Positions 44,074 to 51,857 of a stretch of 64,000 nucleotides of DNA are shown here, piece by piece. The notes under the pieces are model-generated. The model was not told where the DNA came from. It made no database searches and saw nothing but the letters and a program-made list of their open reading frames with translations. Each line of letters starts with the position of its first letter. Position 1 is the first letter of the stretch. Source of the DNA: Mycobacterium sp. ACS1612 (GTDB lineage: Bacteria > Actinomycetota > Actinomycetes > Mycobacteriales > Mycobacteriaceae). The translations under genes were made by a program, and so were the position numbers. The stretch lies in assembly GCF_001667505.1 (NCBI RefSeq), contig NZ_LZHZ01000018.1, positions 62,001 through 126,000 of the forward strand, given 5' to 3'.

Positions 44074-44712
44074 TCAGCTCGGCCAGGGCGCCCCGAGCAT
44101 GCGCTCGACGGTAGTGGTGCGCCGGTAGTTGGGCATGAAGTGTTCGACAACGTCGGCGTTGACGGTGCCGTTCGTGGTTTCCGGGCGGTGCTTGAACCCG
44201 TCGAAATACGCCTGCAGGAACGCGGTTTTGAAGTCACCGCGCGGATGGATGGCCAGTATTTCGTCGACTTCGTCGGCGTTGAGGTCGTCGAGGCCGTAGC
44301 CGATCACGTCGGTCAGCACGCCGAGGTAGGTGGCGGCGATTTCGGGGCCCATCCGATCCGGGATGCCGGGTGTCGTGTGCAGCGCGATGGCCGCCCAGAC
44401 GGTGTCCGCCGCCCCGGTCGAGAAGCCGCGGTCGAGCAGGAACTTGCGTCCGTGGTCGGCACCGTCGACCTCGAAACGCTGTTCGGCGGCGGAGAACGGT
44501 GTCACCAGACCGGTGTCGTGGAACATCGCGGCCACGTACTGGAGTTCGGGATCAGGTTCGAGACCCAACCGGCGGGCGTGAAGCCGGCCGAAGAGGAACA
44601 CTCTGCGCGAATGGTGGTAGAGGAGCGGGCTGGTCATCTCCGATGCGATACGAGTCGACTCGGCAACCGCCGCCGTTTCGGGTACTTGCACCCCTGCGAT
44701 TACTTCGGACAT
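44074..44712 (-). CDS. HD-domain protein (cyanamide hydratase-like)
   Basis: A 212-residue HD hydrolase of the type annotated near cyanamide hydratases or 5'-nucleotidase-like phosphohydrolases. The metal His and the His-Asp pair are in LYHHSRRVFLFG near residue 32 and YVAAMFHDTGLVTPF near 57-71; a later His is in AIALHTTPGIPDRMG near 108. No nucleotidyl-transfer domain is attached. ATG 44712 is picked because the core begins there; the longer frame has no family sequence. It is 8 bp upstream of the MFS gene. Confidence 0.8.
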   Translation of the reverse strand: MSEVIAGVQVPETAAVAESTRIASEMTSPLLYHHSRRVFLFGRLHARRLGLEPDPELQYVAAMFHDTGLVTPFSAAEQRFEVDGADHGRKFLLDRGFSTGAADTVWAAIALHTTPGIPDRMGPEIAATYLGVLTDVIGYGLDDLNADEVDEILAIHPRGDFKTAFLQAYFDGFKHRPETTNGTVNADVVEHFMPNYRRTTTVERMLGAPWPS

Positions 44713-44787
44713 GCCATCAATGCTGCGGCCACGGGGGTGCGCAGCGCCGCCTTGTTTCAGCCTCAAATCCCTCAAATGCGGACGTCG

Positions 44788-45918
44788 CTAGGCGCGTTGG
44801 CTGGCGAGCTTTTGGATGAGGCGAATCTCGCTGTCGTCGTGGGCCGCTCCGCTGGGGTGGATCAGATCGCTGAACCATGTCTTGGGCATCGTGGTGTAGG
44901 GATGCTTCCAGGAATCCCACGGCAGGTACGTCTGCGTCCGGCCCGCGACGAAGCCCCAGTTGTATGCACCGACATTGCGTCGCTTCGCGACGGGCAGGAT
45001 CCCCTCCACAGTGCTGCCGAGGCTGCGCGCCAGATACTCGGTGCACAAAATCGGGCGGCCAAGCGGAGCGAGTTCGTCGATGCGGGCCTCGAATTCGTTT
45101 GGATTCCCGTAGTTGTGGAAGCTGATGATGTCCGACTGCTCGAGCTGCACACTGCAGACCGCGGTGCGGCTGCCCGGGTCACGCCAATGCCCTTGCCACA
45201 CACCGCTTGTCAGCGGCTGGATCGGGTTGACGGCGCGTGCCCACTGAAATACGTGTGGCAGAAATGCGGCGACCAGTTGTTGTTTGTCCGGGTCTTCGAC
45301 CTTGCGATAATCGGCAGACGGGTTGTCCGGCTCATTCCACACGTCCCAACCGAGCACGCGGGGATCGTTGCGGAACAGGCCCACCACGCCCGTGACGTAG
45401 CTCTGCAGTACGGGTGTGTAGGCCGGGTCCTGCAGGCGGTAGGCACCCGGGCTCTGCACCCACCCGGAGTTGTGCACGCCTTTGATCGGCGGGCGTTGGC
45501 GGCCCGCTCGTGGGAGCGGGTCCCAGCAGGAGTCGAACAGGACGAACAGCGGCTTGATGTTGCGGCTGGCCGCGATGCTGACAAAGTCGCTGAGACGGCG
45601 GCTGAAGCCGGCCTGGTCTGCGGCCCACAGCTGGTCGTGCAGAAATACCCGCATGGTGTTCATCCCGATGCGCTGCGCGACACTGAGTTCGCCGGCGATG
45701 CGGCGCGGGTCGTAGGTGTCCGGCTGGAACATCTCGAACTGATTGACGGCGTTCGAGGTGACGTAGTTGGCGCCGAGCAGCCAGCCCTGCTTCGCGTACC
45801 AGGCGTTGGCGCGGTCGGCCGGCCAACGGCCCGTGTCACCGGATGCCAGCGGAACTTTGCTCAATGTCGCAGCTGCCGCGAGGTACAGCGGGAGCTTGAG
45901 AGCAGTTCGCCGGTGCAC
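44788..45918 (-). CDS. Secreted clan-A glycoside hydrolase (endoglucanase/mannanase-like)
   Basis: A 376-residue secreted TIM-barrel glycosidase. The N-terminus VHRRTALKLPLYLAAAATL looks like a twin-arginine (Tat) signal. Both clan-A glutamates are visible: acid/base in GWDVWNEPDNPS near 202 and nucleophile in GRPILCTEYLARS near 295. Other blocks are RVFLHDQLWAADQ and IISFHNYGNPNEF near 272. GH5-like cellulase or GH39-like fits; family-level assignment is not possible by eye. I favour GTG 45918 so that the Tat motif sits at the N-terminus; a TTG at 45978 is the longer option. Confidence 0.75.
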   Translation of the reverse strand: MHRRTALKLPLYLAAAATLSKVPLASGDTGRWPADRANAWYAKQGWLLGANYVTSNAVNQFEMFQPDTYDPRRIAGELSVAQRIGMNTMRVFLHDQLWAADQAGFSRRLSDFVSIAASRNIKPLFVLFDSCWDPLPRAGRQRPPIKGVHNSGWVQSPGAYRLQDPAYTPVLQSYVTGVVGLFRNDPRVLGWDVWNEPDNPSADYRKVEDPDKQQLVAAFLPHVFQWARAVNPIQPLTSGVWQGHWRDPGSRTAVCSVQLEQSDIISFHNYGNPNEFEARIDELAPLGRPILCTEYLARSLGSTVEGILPVAKRRNVGAYNWGFVAGRTQTYLPWDSWKHPYTTMPKTWFSDLIHPSGAAHDDSEIRLIQKLASQRA

Positions 45919-46027
45919 CAGGTGAAGATAGTGTCCTCGGTGGGCCCGTACGGCCCGCCGGGTCAACCTGCAACACAACAGGTTTCGAATTGTTACCTAC
46001 GACGCTGACGCCCGTGTTTTCCGGCGG

Positions 46028-46465
46028 TCACGGGGTGATGTGGAGTTCGGCGCCTGGGTGTGAACTGAGCGTGACGACGACTGTGCCGCTTCCGGTGTCG
46101 AACGTGGTGTTGGCGTAGCCGACGAAACCGTAGTGCCCGTCGATCGTCGACACCGCGGTGATGTCTTTGCTCCCTGAGGCGCCGGTGTCGAGGTTCGTCC
46201 AGGCCGCGGTCACGGTGAGTGCACAGGAACCGTCATAGCTGCCGGCGTCGTAGTGGATCGCGACGCGCACGCCGTTCCCGACACGATCGCCCACCTGCAC
46301 TGGCGTCACCTGCGCCTCGGCGCTGACGTTGCCGGCACACGTCGGGGAGGCCACCACCGGAACCGGATCCAGTTGGGCGAACGCTTCAGCATGGGCCGTC
46401 GACAGCCACCACCATGGCGCAACGACCGCCCCGGCGAACACGCCGACGGCACGGAACGGGGTCAT
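46028..46465 (-). CDS. Secreted protein of unknown function
   Basis: A 145-residue protein with a signal peptide ending near TAHAEAFA (after VAPWWWLS). The mature part is a beta-rich domain: VRVAIHYDAGSYDGSCALTV, then FVGYANTTFDTGSGTVVVTL. It has a Cys pair (SPTCAG and GSCALT) that could form a disulfide. I do not recognise the family. It stands alone between the glycosidase and the repeat-rich gene. Confidence 0.6.
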   Translation of the reverse strand: MTPFRAVGVFAGAVVAPWWWLSTAHAEAFAQLDPVPVVASPTCAGNVSAEAQVTPVQVGDRVGNGVRVAIHYDAGSYDGSCALTVTAAWTNLDTGASGSKDITAVSTIDGHYGFVGYANTTFDTGSGTVVVTLSSHPGAELHITP

Positions 46466-46686
46466 GCCTTGGTTATCGACGGCGGCAGGTCCGGCGTTAG
46501 CGAATTACTCACATGACTACCAAAGGGGCGATAGCGGAGGCGATTTCGGCTGGTTTCTGTGTGTGGCTATGCGCGACCTGTGGCTTGGTGATGAGTCGCG
46601 CGCGCCGGGTGGGTGAGCGCATCGGGAATACGTAGATTTTAGTTGTGCTTAGTAGTCTTCGTGCGTAGGTCGTCGAGGAGGTCGGC

Positions 46687-48702
46687 ATGACGACTCTCAG
46701 TCCCCCACCCGCCCGCGAACACCACGTGCCGTCGGTTGCGCCTCCGTCACGATGGCGCAGGTTGATACCGCGGTCACGTCGGGTCAGGATCGCAGTCGCC
46801 GTCGGACTGGCTGTGGCCCTCGTCGCAGGCGTGCTTGGCGCAACGTACGAGACCTCGCCGGGAGGCGCTCTGTGGGGAGCGGAGAAGGCCGTCTTTCCCG
46901 AGCACGCCCAGGATGTGGCGCTGGCCGCGGTGGTCGGCGATCTGAAGAAGGCACAGGACATCCTCGGCAGCGGCCAGCAGCCCACGCCTGATGAGTTGAC
47001 CGATGCGCGTACGTCGCTCAATCAGGCCGGACAGGACTTGGACTACCTGTCGCCGTCGCCGGAGCGGACGAACCTGCAGAACCTGTATTTGCAGCTGACA
47101 CAACAACTTCTGCAGTACACGCCCGACTCGGTGCAGCAACTGCCCCCGCTGCCTGCGCCGCCTCCTGCCGCGCCGCCGGTTGCCGACCCGGGCAGCCCTC
47201 CACCCGACTCGACGGATGCGGCACCCTCCTGGGGATATCCGATCACCGACGAGTCCGCGACCGCACCGCCGCCCGATGTTCCGGATGCGCCGGAGGCCGA
47301 CTGGCCGCAGCCGTACGATCCGCCGCTGACACCGGACCTCGAGGACCTGGGCTATTACGATCCGTCATGGGGACAGCTCTACGGCTACGACCCCGTCGAC
47401 TGGTACAACTACGACCTCAGCGGCTACAACGAGTACGGCTACGACTTCCTTGGCTTCGACCGGTGGGGCTTCGACCGCTGGGGTTTTGACCGGTGGGGTT
47501 ATGACCGCTGGGGCTACAACTGGGCGGGCTACAACTGGGCAGGCTATGACCGCCATGGCTGGGACCGCGACGGCCGCAACGAATGGGGCCAACGCCGCGA
47601 TCACCCCGGGGATCCGCGCAATCAGGGCTGGTACAACCGACACCACCCGTACGAGCAGTACTACCAGTGGAAGTTCCGGAACAACGACCCGGTGTATCGC
47701 CGTACGCAGTGGGATCACGCGCGGGGATTCAATCCGGATCAGTATCAGAACTGGAACATGAATCGGGATTGGCACAATCCGGTCAAGCGGGACTGGGCGC
47801 CGCTGGCCACCACCACCGTCAACGCGCGCGTGTCCGAACCGGTGGTGAACTTGAAAGCCTCGCTGACACAGTTCATCTCGACGGACAAGGCGGCGAACAA
47901 CTCCGGGTCACTGATGAATGATCTGGCCAACAAATCGGTGTATGACTTCAGCCGAGAACTCAACCCACGGACCACGGTCTCCATCGGGTCTCCGCCGACG
48001 TCGGTGCCAGGCAAGCGCCCTGCAGCGCCGGGGGCGAACCGCCAAACTGCCTTCGCGCCACCGGCTTTGACGGCACCCGCGCCGACTGCGCCGCCGTCGA
48101 AGGTGTCGCAGGGGTTCAGTGCACCCAAGCTGTCGCCGGTGCCCGCATATACACCGCCGAAGGTCAGGCAGCCGGTGCGCACACCGGATCAGGCGAGGTC
48201 TCCCGGTAGGACTGGCCCGCCGAACGATGGGGCGGTGCCGCCGGGCGATTCCCGGCCCCAACCCAACCCCGAGGCGGCTACTCCGCGGGAACACCCTGTG
48301 CCGCAGACGAATCCGGATCAGCAGTCGCCGCAACCGGAACCGCGCGACCGCGCCGCGGCGCCGGATCGGCAAGAGCCACCGCAGCAACGGACCGCACCGG
48401 AATCACCGGTGCATGACGCCCCGCCTCCCGAAGCGCCAGCCCGGCACACTCCCGTGCAACAAGCGCCTGCGCCGCGGGAAGAGGCTCCGGATCGGCCTGC
48501 CCGGCAAGCACCGCCCGAGCGCGAGGCGCCCGCACCACGTCAAGCGCCAGCGCCGCGTCAGGCGCCCGCACCACGGGCTGCTCCCGCGCCGCGTCAGGCA
48601 CCCGCGCCGCGTCAGGCGCCGGCGCCGCGTCAAGCACCGGCACCACGTCAGGCGCCGGCACCACGTCAGTCGTCCCGGTGTGCAATGCCGATGTGTCGAT
48701 AG
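46687..48702 (+). CDS. RsdA-like membrane-anchored protein with pentad and Pro-rich repeats
   Basis: A 671-residue one-helix membrane protein. After a short cytoplasmic Pro/Arg start, the helix is RIAVAVGLAVALVAGVLGAT near 34-53. Then comes a helical domain (WGAEKAVFPEHAQDVALAAV, KKAQDILGSGQQP, RTNLQNLYLQLTQQLLQ) resembling the extracytoplasmic part of anti-sigma-D factor RsdA, but the N-terminal sigma-binding domain is missing. A Pro-rich linker leads to eleven Gly-aromatic pentads (residues 246-300), a Tyr/Trp/His segment, and a long Pro-rich tail ending in eight hexapeptide repeats and SSRCAMPMCR. GAGGAGG lies just before ATG 46687. Confidence 0.7.
   Translation: MTTLSPPPAREHHVPSVAPPSRWRRLIPRSRRVRIAVAVGLAVALVAGVLGATYETSPGGALWGAEKAVFPEHAQDVALAAVVGDLKKAQDILGSGQQPTPDELTDARTSLNQAGQDLDYLSPSPERTNLQNLYLQLTQQLLQYTPDSVQQLPPLPAPPPAAPPVADPGSPPPDSTDAAPSWGYPITDESATAPPPDVPDAPEADWPQPYDPPLTPDLEDLGYYDPSWGQLYGYDPVDWYNYDLSGYNEYGYDFLGFDRWGFDRWGFDRWGYDRWGYNWAGYNWAGYDRHGWDRDGRNEWGQRRDHPGDPRNQGWYNRHHPYEQYYQWKFRNNDPVYRRTQWDHARGFNPDQYQNWNMNRDWHNPVKRDWAPLATTTVNARVSEPVVNLKASLTQFISTDKAANNSGSLMNDLANKSVYDFSRELNPRTTVSIGSPPTSVPGKRPAAPGANRQTAFAPPALTAPAPTAPPSKVSQGFSAPKLSPVPAYTPPKVRQPVRTPDQARSPGRTGPPNDGAVPPGDSRPQPNPEAATPREHPVPQTNPDQQSPQPEPRDRAAAPDRQEPPQQRTAPESPVHDAPPPEAPARHTPVQQAPAPREEAPDRPARQAPPEREAPAPRQAPAPRQAPAPRAAPAPRQAPAPRQAPAPRQAPAPRQAPAPRQSSRCAMPMCR
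47422..47586 (+). repeat. Eleven tandem Gly-aromatic pentapeptide codon repeats
   Basis: Fifteen-base units encode GYNEY, GYDFL, GFDRW three times, GYDRW, GYNWA twice, GYDRH, GWDRD and GRNEW without a gap. The core consensus is Gly-aromatic-Asp/Asn-x-x. The DNA is similar between units but varies at third positions, so selection acts on the peptide. Confidence 0.85.
48526..48669 (+). repeat. Eight tandem 18-bp repeats encoding APAPRQ
   Basis: Eight hexapeptide units (APAPRQ seven times, APAPRA once) lie in the Pro-rich tail near the C-terminus. Such GC-rich arrays are prone to slippage, so repeat number may differ between strains. A final 10-residue tail with two cysteines follows. Confidence 0.85.
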
Positions 48703-48724
48703 GTTTTCGAAGGGATGGGCGTAT

Positions 48725-50053
48725 TCAGTCCGGGAGGACCTGGCCCTTGGTTTCGGGCGCCAGTCGAACCAGGCCGATTCCGAGCACGAACACCACCGCC
48801 GTGAGGCTGATCGGGATGGCCAGCCCTCCGGTGGCGTGGATGCCGTAGCCGATGAGGAACGTGCCGACGGCGGCGACCCACCGGGAGAGGGTGGTGGTGA
48901 AGGCGAACGCCGTCGCGCGCATACGGGTGGGGTACTGCTCGGGCAGCCAGATGGTGAAGACCGCGAAGTTGGCGCCGGCGAGGCCGAGGACCGGGAGGAA
49001 CGCGAAGGTCACGCCGATGGACTGCAGCGGGTAGCCCACCCCGTAGGTGCCGATCGCCCCGACTGCCAGCAGCCCGAACAGCGCCGCGAGCGTGCGGCGC
49101 CGTCCGAACCGGTCGGCCAGCGGCGGAACGAGGAAGCAGCCGACGATGGTGAAGACCGCGACCGTCATCGCCGACAGCCCGGCGAGGCGCACTGTGCCGT
49201 CGTGGCTGTACCCGGCGTGCTCGGCCAGCGTGGTCATGGCGGTCGGAACATACGTCGAGCCGGCCCACAACCCGATCACACACACCGAGAGCAGCAGCAG
49301 ATTGCCCACGGTGCGGCCTCGGTAGGGCGGGCTCAGCACGTCGACGACGGGCTGCCAGAAGGACTGCTGGCGTACCTCGCCGGAGTGCTGCTGCCAACGC
49401 TCCGGTTCGGGGGTGGCGCGGCGGATGAGGAACACGGCCAAGGCCGGGATGCCGCCGATGAGGAACATGCCACGCCAGCCGAGTTGCGGGCCGGCCACCA
49501 GGTAGAGCGCGGACACGGCGAGGACGCCGAAGTAGGCGGCGGAGTGCATGGCGCCGCCGAATCGGGCGCGCACCCGCTCGGGCAGGATCTCGGACAGCAG
49601 GGTGCCCGCCATGGCCCATTCACCGCCGATACCGATGGCGGCGATGAACCGGAACGCATTCCATTCCCAGACGTTGGTCGCCGCGCCGGCCAGTGCGGTG
49701 AAGATGCCGTAGAGCATGATCGAGGCCGTCATGGCCGGCATCCGTCCGAAGCGGTCGGCGATGGGTCCCCAGATCGCAGAGCAGCCCCAGCCAAGCAGGA
49801 AGACCGCCGCGCTGAGCTGGCCGTACCAACCGATGTTGGCTGCGGTGGGCTCGATGCCCTCGCGCGGCAGCAACGCCACCATGGTCGGTGCCAACACGAG
49901 TCCGAACACGGTCCAGTTGAAGCCGTCCATCGCCCAGCCGCCGAAGGAACCCCAGAACGCTCGGCGCTGCGTTTTCGTCAACCGTGCCGGTTCGTCTTCG
50001 CGTGTGCTGGGGGAAGCGTTCACCGAATGCGTCGGGTCCTGACTGATCGTCAT
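48725..50053 (-). CDS. MFS transporter (AAHS/sugar-porter-like)
   Basis: A 442-residue permease with 12 hydrophobic helices. The two loop motifs DRFGRMPAMTASIMLYG near 96 and DRFGRRRTLAALFGLL near 308 are typical; PERVRARFGGAMHSAAYFG near 162 matches the PESPRW-type helix 4-5 loop of the aromatic acid/proton symporter group. It precedes the molybdenum hydroxylase operon on the same strand and may import its aromatic or heterocyclic substrate. ATG 50053 follows GAGG; a start 33 bp upstream lacks a site. Confidence 0.85.
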   Translation of the reverse strand: MTISQDPTHSVNASPSTREDEPARLTKTQRRAFWGSFGGWAMDGFNWTVFGLVLAPTMVALLPREGIEPTAANIGWYGQLSAAVFLLGWGCSAIWGPIADRFGRMPAMTASIMLYGIFTALAGAATNVWEWNAFRFIAAIGIGGEWAMAGTLLSEILPERVRARFGGAMHSAAYFGVLAVSALYLVAGPQLGWRGMFLIGGIPALAVFLIRRATPEPERWQQHSGEVRQQSFWQPVVDVLSPPYRGRTVGNLLLLSVCVIGLWAGSTYVPTAMTTLAEHAGYSHDGTVRLAGLSAMTVAVFTIVGCFLVPPLADRFGRRRTLAALFGLLAVGAIGTYGVGYPLQSIGVTFAFLPVLGLAGANFAVFTIWLPEQYPTRMRATAFAFTTTLSRWVAAVGTFLIGYGIHATGGLAIPISLTAVVFVLGIGLVRLAPETKGQVLPD

Positions 50054-50400
50054 TGCGGTCCTCGATTCTGGTGGCGCAAGCGGCACCGCGTGGGTGGTGA
50101 CCTAGTGGATCACTGGACAAGCCAGTGAAGCAGTGATCTAGGCGACCTGTCAATAAGTCCTGTGGTCGCCACCACCTACACAGCCCCACAACCTCCGGCT
50201 CCGGTGCGCCATTCCAATCTGCAACAGCCGGTTGAGTCGGCGAAGAACTCGCTACGTCAACAGGAACCAAGCCGACGGCTCTCTCGGTGGCATCGACCAA
50301 GCCGAGCAACGAGGAAACGAACGACGTTCATCTCGCCCTAGTGCCGAGGCGGTCGATACCTCTTACCGAGTCATGAATGTGTTGCGGCGTGTGATGTGTC
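50054..50400. other. Intergenic region between MFS and molybdenum hydroxylase genes
   Basis: About 350 bp with no convincing gene on either strand. It holds the MFS promoter and an interrupted palindrome at 50101-50142, described separately. The rest is ordinary GC-rich sequence in which I see no RNA gene or repeat. Confidence 0.6.
50101..50142. promoter_or_regulatory. Candidate GntR-type operator upstream of the MFS gene
   Basis: Within 42 bp, arms CCTAG and CTAGG enclose GATCACTG and CAGTGATC, and the centre TGGACAAGCCA is a short imperfect palindrome of the TGG(N5)CCA kind bound by FadR-subfamily GntR proteins. It is 48-90 bp upstream of the MFS start. No GntR gene is present in this window, so the binder is unknown. 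Confidence 0.4.
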
Positions 50401-50910
50401 CTACCGATCGCCGGCAGCCTCCTCGCTGTGCGTTCGGTCCCTTCCGTACGCACGCAGCACGGCACGGCGGATGCCCTCGTAACCGGTGCAACGGCACAGG
50501 TTCGAGCTCAGCAGGGCGTCCAGGCGCTCGGGATCCTCGGCGATGGTCGGATCCTGGTCGAGGGCGCCGACCACGAGCATCACGAAACCGGCCGTGCAGA
50601 AGCCGCACTGCAGCCCGTGCTCGGCGGAGATCGCCTCCTGGAACCGGTGCAATCGGCCGTCCGCCGCGAGTCCCTCGATCGTCCGGATGTCACGGCCGGC
50701 ACACTGCACCGCCAACATCAGGCAGGAGCGCACCCCCTCGCCGTCCACCAAAACGGTGCACGCGCCACAGACGCCCTGTTCGCAACCGAGCTTGGTACCC
50801 GTCAGGCCGCAGTCGTCGCGCAGCACGTCGGCGAGGAGGCGACGCGGCTCCACCGTCGCGTCGTACGCCTTCTCGTTGACCGTGAGGCGTATCGGAGTGC
50901 CTCCCCTCAT
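50401..50910 (-). CDS. Molybdenum hydroxylase small subunit, 2x[2Fe-2S]
   Basis: A 169-residue CoxS/XdhC-type iron-sulfur subunit. The plant-ferredoxin cluster Cys set is GCEQGVCGACTVLVDG near 42-57, with a fourth Cys in RSCLMLA. The second cluster has CGFCTAGF near 101 and NLCRCTGYEGI near 137. It passes electrons from the Mo-cofactor subunit to the FAD subunit. Its start overlaps the FAD subunit stop (ATGA), and the order L, M, S is the family pattern. Confidence 0.93.
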   Translation of the reverse strand: MRGGTPIRLTVNEKAYDATVEPRRLLADVLRDDCGLTGTKLGCEQGVCGACTVLVDGEGVRSCLMLAVQCAGRDIRTIEGLAADGRLHRFQEAISAEHGLQCGFCTAGFVMLVVGALDQDPTIAEDPERLDALLSSNLCRCTGYEGIRRAVLRAYGRDRTHSEEAAGDR

Positions 50911-51857
50911 CGTCTTGTCCTCTCCTCGCTATCCTCATGGGCCTCCTTCAGGGCGCGCCGGACGAGCACACCGACGACGTGCCGCTTGTACTCCACGCCG
51001 GCGTAAGGCTCGGCGACCGGAATGGCGGCAGCCATAGCGAGTTCGGCGGCCCGTTCGAAGACCCGCTGCACGGGCTCGCGGCCGAGCAGATAAGCCTCCG
51101 CGTCGTGCGCGCGCAGCGGTCGGTCCGCTGCGTTGCCCAACCCGAGCCGGGCACCGCTGATCACACCGTTGCGCAGGGTTAGCACCGCGACGGCGCAGAC
51201 CTGCGCGAAGCCCGTCTTTCCGCGGCGCTGCTCGCAGAAGCCGACGCCCACCGCGTCCGCCTCGGCGTCGGGCCACGGGAGCAGCGGCAGCCGCACCGAC
51301 GTCAGGATCTCGTCCGGCTGCCGCGCGGTCTTCTTCTGTCCGATGTACAAGAAGCCGCCGGGGGGCACTGGGCCGCTGTCCTCCGCCGGGCCGAAGAAGA
51401 AGTCGCCGGCGGTTACTGTGCGGCAGCCCGTCGGCCCGGTCAACTCGATCGCGGCGTCGAGGGCGACCGCCATAGCGCACCACTCACCCCCGGGATACGC
51501 GAAGACCAGGCTGCCGGCCATGGTCCCCCGCGCGCGGATCGGCGGATGCGCGATGAACGGGCTGATGCGACTCAGCAGTCGGCCCAGCGCCCCTGGTGCC
51601 ACGCTTGGCGTCTCGAAGGCACGATGCCGGGCCAGGGCGCCGACGCGCAGCGCGTCACCGTCCACGGTGATCGCGTCCAGCGCGCGCACGTTGTTGATGT
51701 CGACCAGCAGCGCAGGGCGTTGCAAGCGGAAATGCATATCGACCAGGAGGCTCTGGCCGCCGGCCAGCACATTGGTCGTCTCCGGCTGCTCGGCCAGCCG
51801 GGCGACAGCGTCGGCAAGCTCCTTCGGAGCCACATAGTCGAAGGGTGCCGGTTTCAT
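50907..51857 (-). CDS. Molybdenum hydroxylase FAD subunit (CoxM-like)
   Basis: A 316-residue FAD-binding subunit of xanthine-dehydrogenase-family enzymes. The FAD loop is VLAGGQSLLVDMHFRL near 29-44, then IRARGTMAGSLVFAYPGGEW near 106, a TxGG(S/N) variant. The C-terminal helices include AEPYAGVEYKRHVVGVLVRR. It overlaps the large subunit (4 bp) and the small subunit (4 bp), so the three are made together. ATG 51857 fits the family start MKPAPFDY. Confidence 0.93.
   Translation of the reverse strand: MKPAPFDYVAPKELADAVARLAEQPETTNVLAGGQSLLVDMHFRLQRPALLVDINNVRALDAITVDGDALRVGALARHRAFETPSVAPGALGRLLSRISPFIAHPPIRARGTMAGSLVFAYPGGEWCAMAVALDAAIELTGPTGCRTVTAGDFFFGPAEDSGPVPPGGFLYIGQKKTARQPDEILTSVRLPLLPWPDAEADAVGVGFCEQRRGKTGFAQVCAVAVLTLRNGVISGARLGLGNAADRPLRAHDAEAYLLGREPVQRVFERAAELAMAAAIPVAEPYAGVEYKRHVVGVLVRRALKEAHEDSEERTRR

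Noticed and set aside
44140..46008. A 622-codon open frame on the + strand opposite the HD and glycosidase genes
   Set aside because: Shadow of two genes with clear catalytic motifs on the other strand; no ribosome-binding site or domain.
47422..48669. Possible CRISPR array at the two repeat regions
   Set aside because: The repeats are in-frame codon repeats of 15 and 18 bp without spacers; no cas genes.
48119..50128. A 669-codon + strand frame spanning the end of the repeat gene and the MFS gene
   Set aside because: The first part is the repeat gene in the wrong frame, the rest is antisense to the MFS gene.
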